A stretch of 33,449 bases of DNA, taken from NCBI GenBank assembly GCA_947629635.1, contig CANREO010000004.1, positions 1 through 33,449 on the forward strand, written 5' to 3'. Positions 31,906-33,449 of this stretch are shown here, one piece after another. The notes under the pieces were generated by a model, which saw only the letters and a list, made by a program, of their open reading frames with translations, was not told the DNA's origin and did not search any database. Position 1 is the stretch's first letter. Each line of letters begins with the position of its first letter. A program made the translations under genes and the position numbers. Origin of the DNA: an uncultured Clostridia bacterium. GTDB taxonomy: Bacteria; Bacillota; Clostridia; Christensenellales; CAG-917.

Positions 31906-32382
31906 ATGAAAGAAGTTTATTTGACGCAGGAAGGGCTTGAGGAGCTTAAGCATAGGCTTGACGAACAGATAGTCTATCTCCGTACGGAGGTGGCTAAGAA
32001 GTTGCAGCACGCAAGAGAACTCGGAGACCTCAGCGAAAATGCCGAATATGACGCCGCCAAACAAGAGGAGAGTCAGGTCGCGCAGGAAATCAAGGATCTG
32101 GAAGAGCGCATAAAAAACGCGGTCATTATCGAAAAGAGCGGCACGCATAAGGTGTCTATAGGCAATACGGTGACCGTTGAGTATTTGGGTGAAGTGGATC
32201 TTGACGAAGATCCTGTCATGCAGGTGCAAATCGTCGGTGAGACCGAAGCGGACTACGCGAAGGGCAAAATCAGCAACGAATCCCCTTTGGGCAAAGCGCT
32301 GATAGGCAAAAAGTCGGGCGAGATAGCAAAGGTTATCGCTCTGCACGGCGAAGAGGAATACAAAGTTATTTCGATCAAGTAA
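31906..32382 (+). CDS. greA: Transcription elongation factor GreA
   Basis: 158-residue GreA, which rescues backtracked RNA polymerase by stimulating transcript cleavage through the secondary channel. The N-terminal coiled coil (about 8-75) carries the acidic tip in RELGDLSENAEYDAAK with the conserved Asp and Glu. The C-terminal FKBP-like domain holds NTVTVEYLG, VQIVGETEADYAKGKISNESPLGKALIGKKSGE. Length is normal. AGGAG precedes ATG 31906; an in-frame upstream ATG at 31864 lies in the hairpin and is rejected. lysS follows, the common greA-lysS order in Firmicutes. Confidence 0.96.
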   Translation: MKEVYLTQEGLEELKHRLDEQIVYLRTEVAKKLQHARELGDLSENAEYDAAKQEESQVAQEIKDLEERIKNAVIIEKSGTHKVSIGNTVTVEYLGEVDLDEDPVMQVQIVGETEADYAKGKISNESPLGKALIGKKSGEIAKVIALHGEEEYKVISIK

Positions 32383-32393
32383 AAGACAATTGA

Positions 32394-32419
32394 GCCGCCG
32401 CATTGCGGCGGCGCTTATT
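32394..32419 (+). terminator. GC-rich hairpin between greA and lysS
   Basis: Perfect 8-bp stem GCCGCCGC (32394-32401) and GCGGCGGC (32405-32412) with a 3-nt loop, followed by GCTTATTT. The poor T tail suggests partial termination or transcript processing rather than a full stop, since lysS has no obvious promoter of its own. Confidence 0.55.
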
Positions 32420-32426
32420 TAAGGCT

Positions 32427-33449
32427 ATGGATCAGGACAACATAAACAATGCGACCAACGTTGCGCCCGAAGTCAATCCCAACGAGGTGCGTAAGGTAAG
32501 GCTTGAAAAATTGAGCGAACTTCAGGCGAGAGGCAAAAATCCGTTTGAGCATACGGCATTCGGACGCACGACTACAGCCGGCGAAATACTTGCGGATTTT
32601 GACGGATTCGAGAGCAAAGATGTCGCCGTGGCGGGCAGATTGATGTCCAAACGCATCATGGGCAAAGCAAGTTTCGGGCATATTATGGACAGCGACGGCA
32701 AACTCCAATGTTATTTCAGCCGCGACGATTTGGGCGTTGACGAATATCAGGATTTCAAAAAACTCGACGTAGGCGATATAGTAGGCATAGAAGGCGTAGT
32801 TTTTAAGACAAAGACCGGAGAGATAACCGTACATGCCAAGAGAGTGACGTTGCTTACAAAATCGCTGTTGCCGCTTCCCGAAAAATATCACGGGCTTAAG
32901 GACACGGAACTAAGATACCGTCAACGCTATGTAGATCTTATTGCGAATCCTGAAGTCAAAGACGTTTTTATAAAGAGGAGCAAGATCATAAGAGTCATAA
33001 GGGACGTTTTGGACGCCAAAGGCTTTATAGAAGTGGAAACGCCCGTACTCAACACTCTTGCCGGAGGAGCGAACGCACGCCCGTTTGTGACTCATCACAA
33101 TACGCTCGATATAGATATGTATATGCGTATTGCCACTGAGTTGCATCTTAAAAGGTGCATAGTCGGCGGCTTCGATAAGGTGTATGAGATAGGCAGGCAG
33201 TTCCGCAACGAGGGCATGGATACCAAACACAATCCCGAGTTTACGACGATAGAACTCTATCAGGCATATGCGGACTACAATGAGATGATGAATGTAGCCG
33301 AGGAGCTGTATGCCACTGCCGCCATGCGCGTGCTCGGCACCCTCGATATAGAGTATCAAGGGCAACGGTTAAATCTTCGCACGCCGTGGGAGAGGCTCAC
33401 CATGGTGGAGGCGGTAAAGAAATACACGGGGTTGGATTTCGAGTCTCGG
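32427..33449 (+). CDS. lysS: Lysyl-tRNA synthetase, class II (partial, 3' end outside window)
   Basis: The first 341 codons of a class II LysRS run to the window end without a stop. An N-terminal OB-fold anticodon domain (about 65-160: [80 protein letters not shown]) precedes the catalytic core. Motif 1 is [22 protein letters not shown]; motif 2 contains [29 protein letters not shown]. The N-terminal 20 residues are Asn-rich and variable. AAGG precedes ATG 32427 at short distance. It is probably read through from greA past the GC-rich hairpin. No T-box is present. Confidence 0.96.
   Translation, partial: MDQDNINNATNVAPEVNPNEVRKVRLEKLSELQARGKNPFEHTAFGRTTTAGEILADFDGFESKDVAVAGRLMSKRIMGKASFGHIMDSDGKLQCYFSRDDLGVDEYQDFKKLDVGDIVGIEGVVFKTKTGEITVHAKRVTLLTKSLLPLPEKYHGLKDTELRYRQRYVDLIANPEVKDVFIKRSKIIRVIRDVLDAKGFIEVETPVLNTLAGGANARPFVTHHNTLDIDMYMRIATELHLKRCIVGGFDKVYEIGRQFRNEGMDTKHNPEFTTIELYQAYADYNEMMNVAEELYATAAMRVLGTLDIEYQGQRLNLRTPWERLTMVEAVKKYTGLDFESR

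Noticed and set aside
1-33449. tRNA genes, CRISPR arrays, insertion-sequence transposases
   Set aside because: No cloverleaf with TTCGA arm, no spaced direct repeats and no transposase motifs were seen on either strand.

Overview
The window reads as a chromosomal segment of an endospore-forming Firmicute, most likely an uncultured gut member of Clostridia. The evidence is a group of sporulation genes (spoIIR, sleB-ypeB, yabP-yabQ), a sigma-H type factor downstream of mrnC-rlmB, a split GlgC/GlgD glycogen system, Shine-Dalgarno sequences of the AGGAGG type and sigma-A-like TTGaca/TATaaT promoters. No tRNA, rRNA, CRISPR array, transposase or phage structural gene was found. No gene-free stretch exceeds 300 bases.

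Layout. 1-1294: the 5' part of a response-regulator gene (minus strand) and a divergent ispE-like kinase. 1521-14107: a glycogen/alpha-glucan locus made of glgB-glgC-glgD, then an unrelated island (5736-8060), then glgA, glgP and an intracellular alpha-amylase-family enzyme. A SLC45/GPH-like sugar transporter follows (14216-16198). The island holds a 121-nt imperfect palindrome, a regulated lipoprotein with a divergent Xre-type regulator, and an APH-fold kinase. 16334-18430: two minus-strand genes, a membrane-anchored ComEC-like metallo-beta-lactamase protein and a DUF362 protein. 18618-21417: mrnC-rlmB-sigH, then rpsF-ssb-rpsR with a candidate S6:S18 leader. 21560-26937: the sporulation region, with an unknown 138-residue gene, spoIIR, sleB-ypeB, a zinc-ribbon membrane protein and yabP-yabQ plus a small unknown gene. 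27067-30992: a condensation-like acyltransferase, a short alaS and a PHP phosphatase. 31137-33449: amaP, greA and the 5' part of lysS.

How the genes work together. GlgC/GlgD make ADP-glucose, GlgA elongates and GlgB branches. GlgP and the amylase-family enzyme degrade, and the transporter may import alpha-glucosides, so storage and use of glycogen are encoded side by side. In the sporulation region, SpoIIR signals from forespore to mother cell, YabP/YabQ act in cortex formation, and SleB/YpeB degrade cortex at germination. Promoters resembling forespore sigma-F/sigma-G sites are visible in front of spoIIR, sleB and the unknown 138-residue gene.

The observations most worth following are: (1) two near-identical 17-bp dyads between the lipoprotein and its Xre neighbour, one filling the spacer of a strong promoter; (2) three unrelated genes (ispE, mrnC, the MBL gene) whose start codon lies exactly 7 nt after a -10 box and lacks a ribosome site, suggesting leaderless mRNAs; (3) forespore-type promoters that link an uncharacterised helical protein to the spore; (4) a 595-residue AlaRS without the C-Ala domain that resembles Patescibacteria-type enzymes. 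All identifications were made by eye from sequence; no database search was run.
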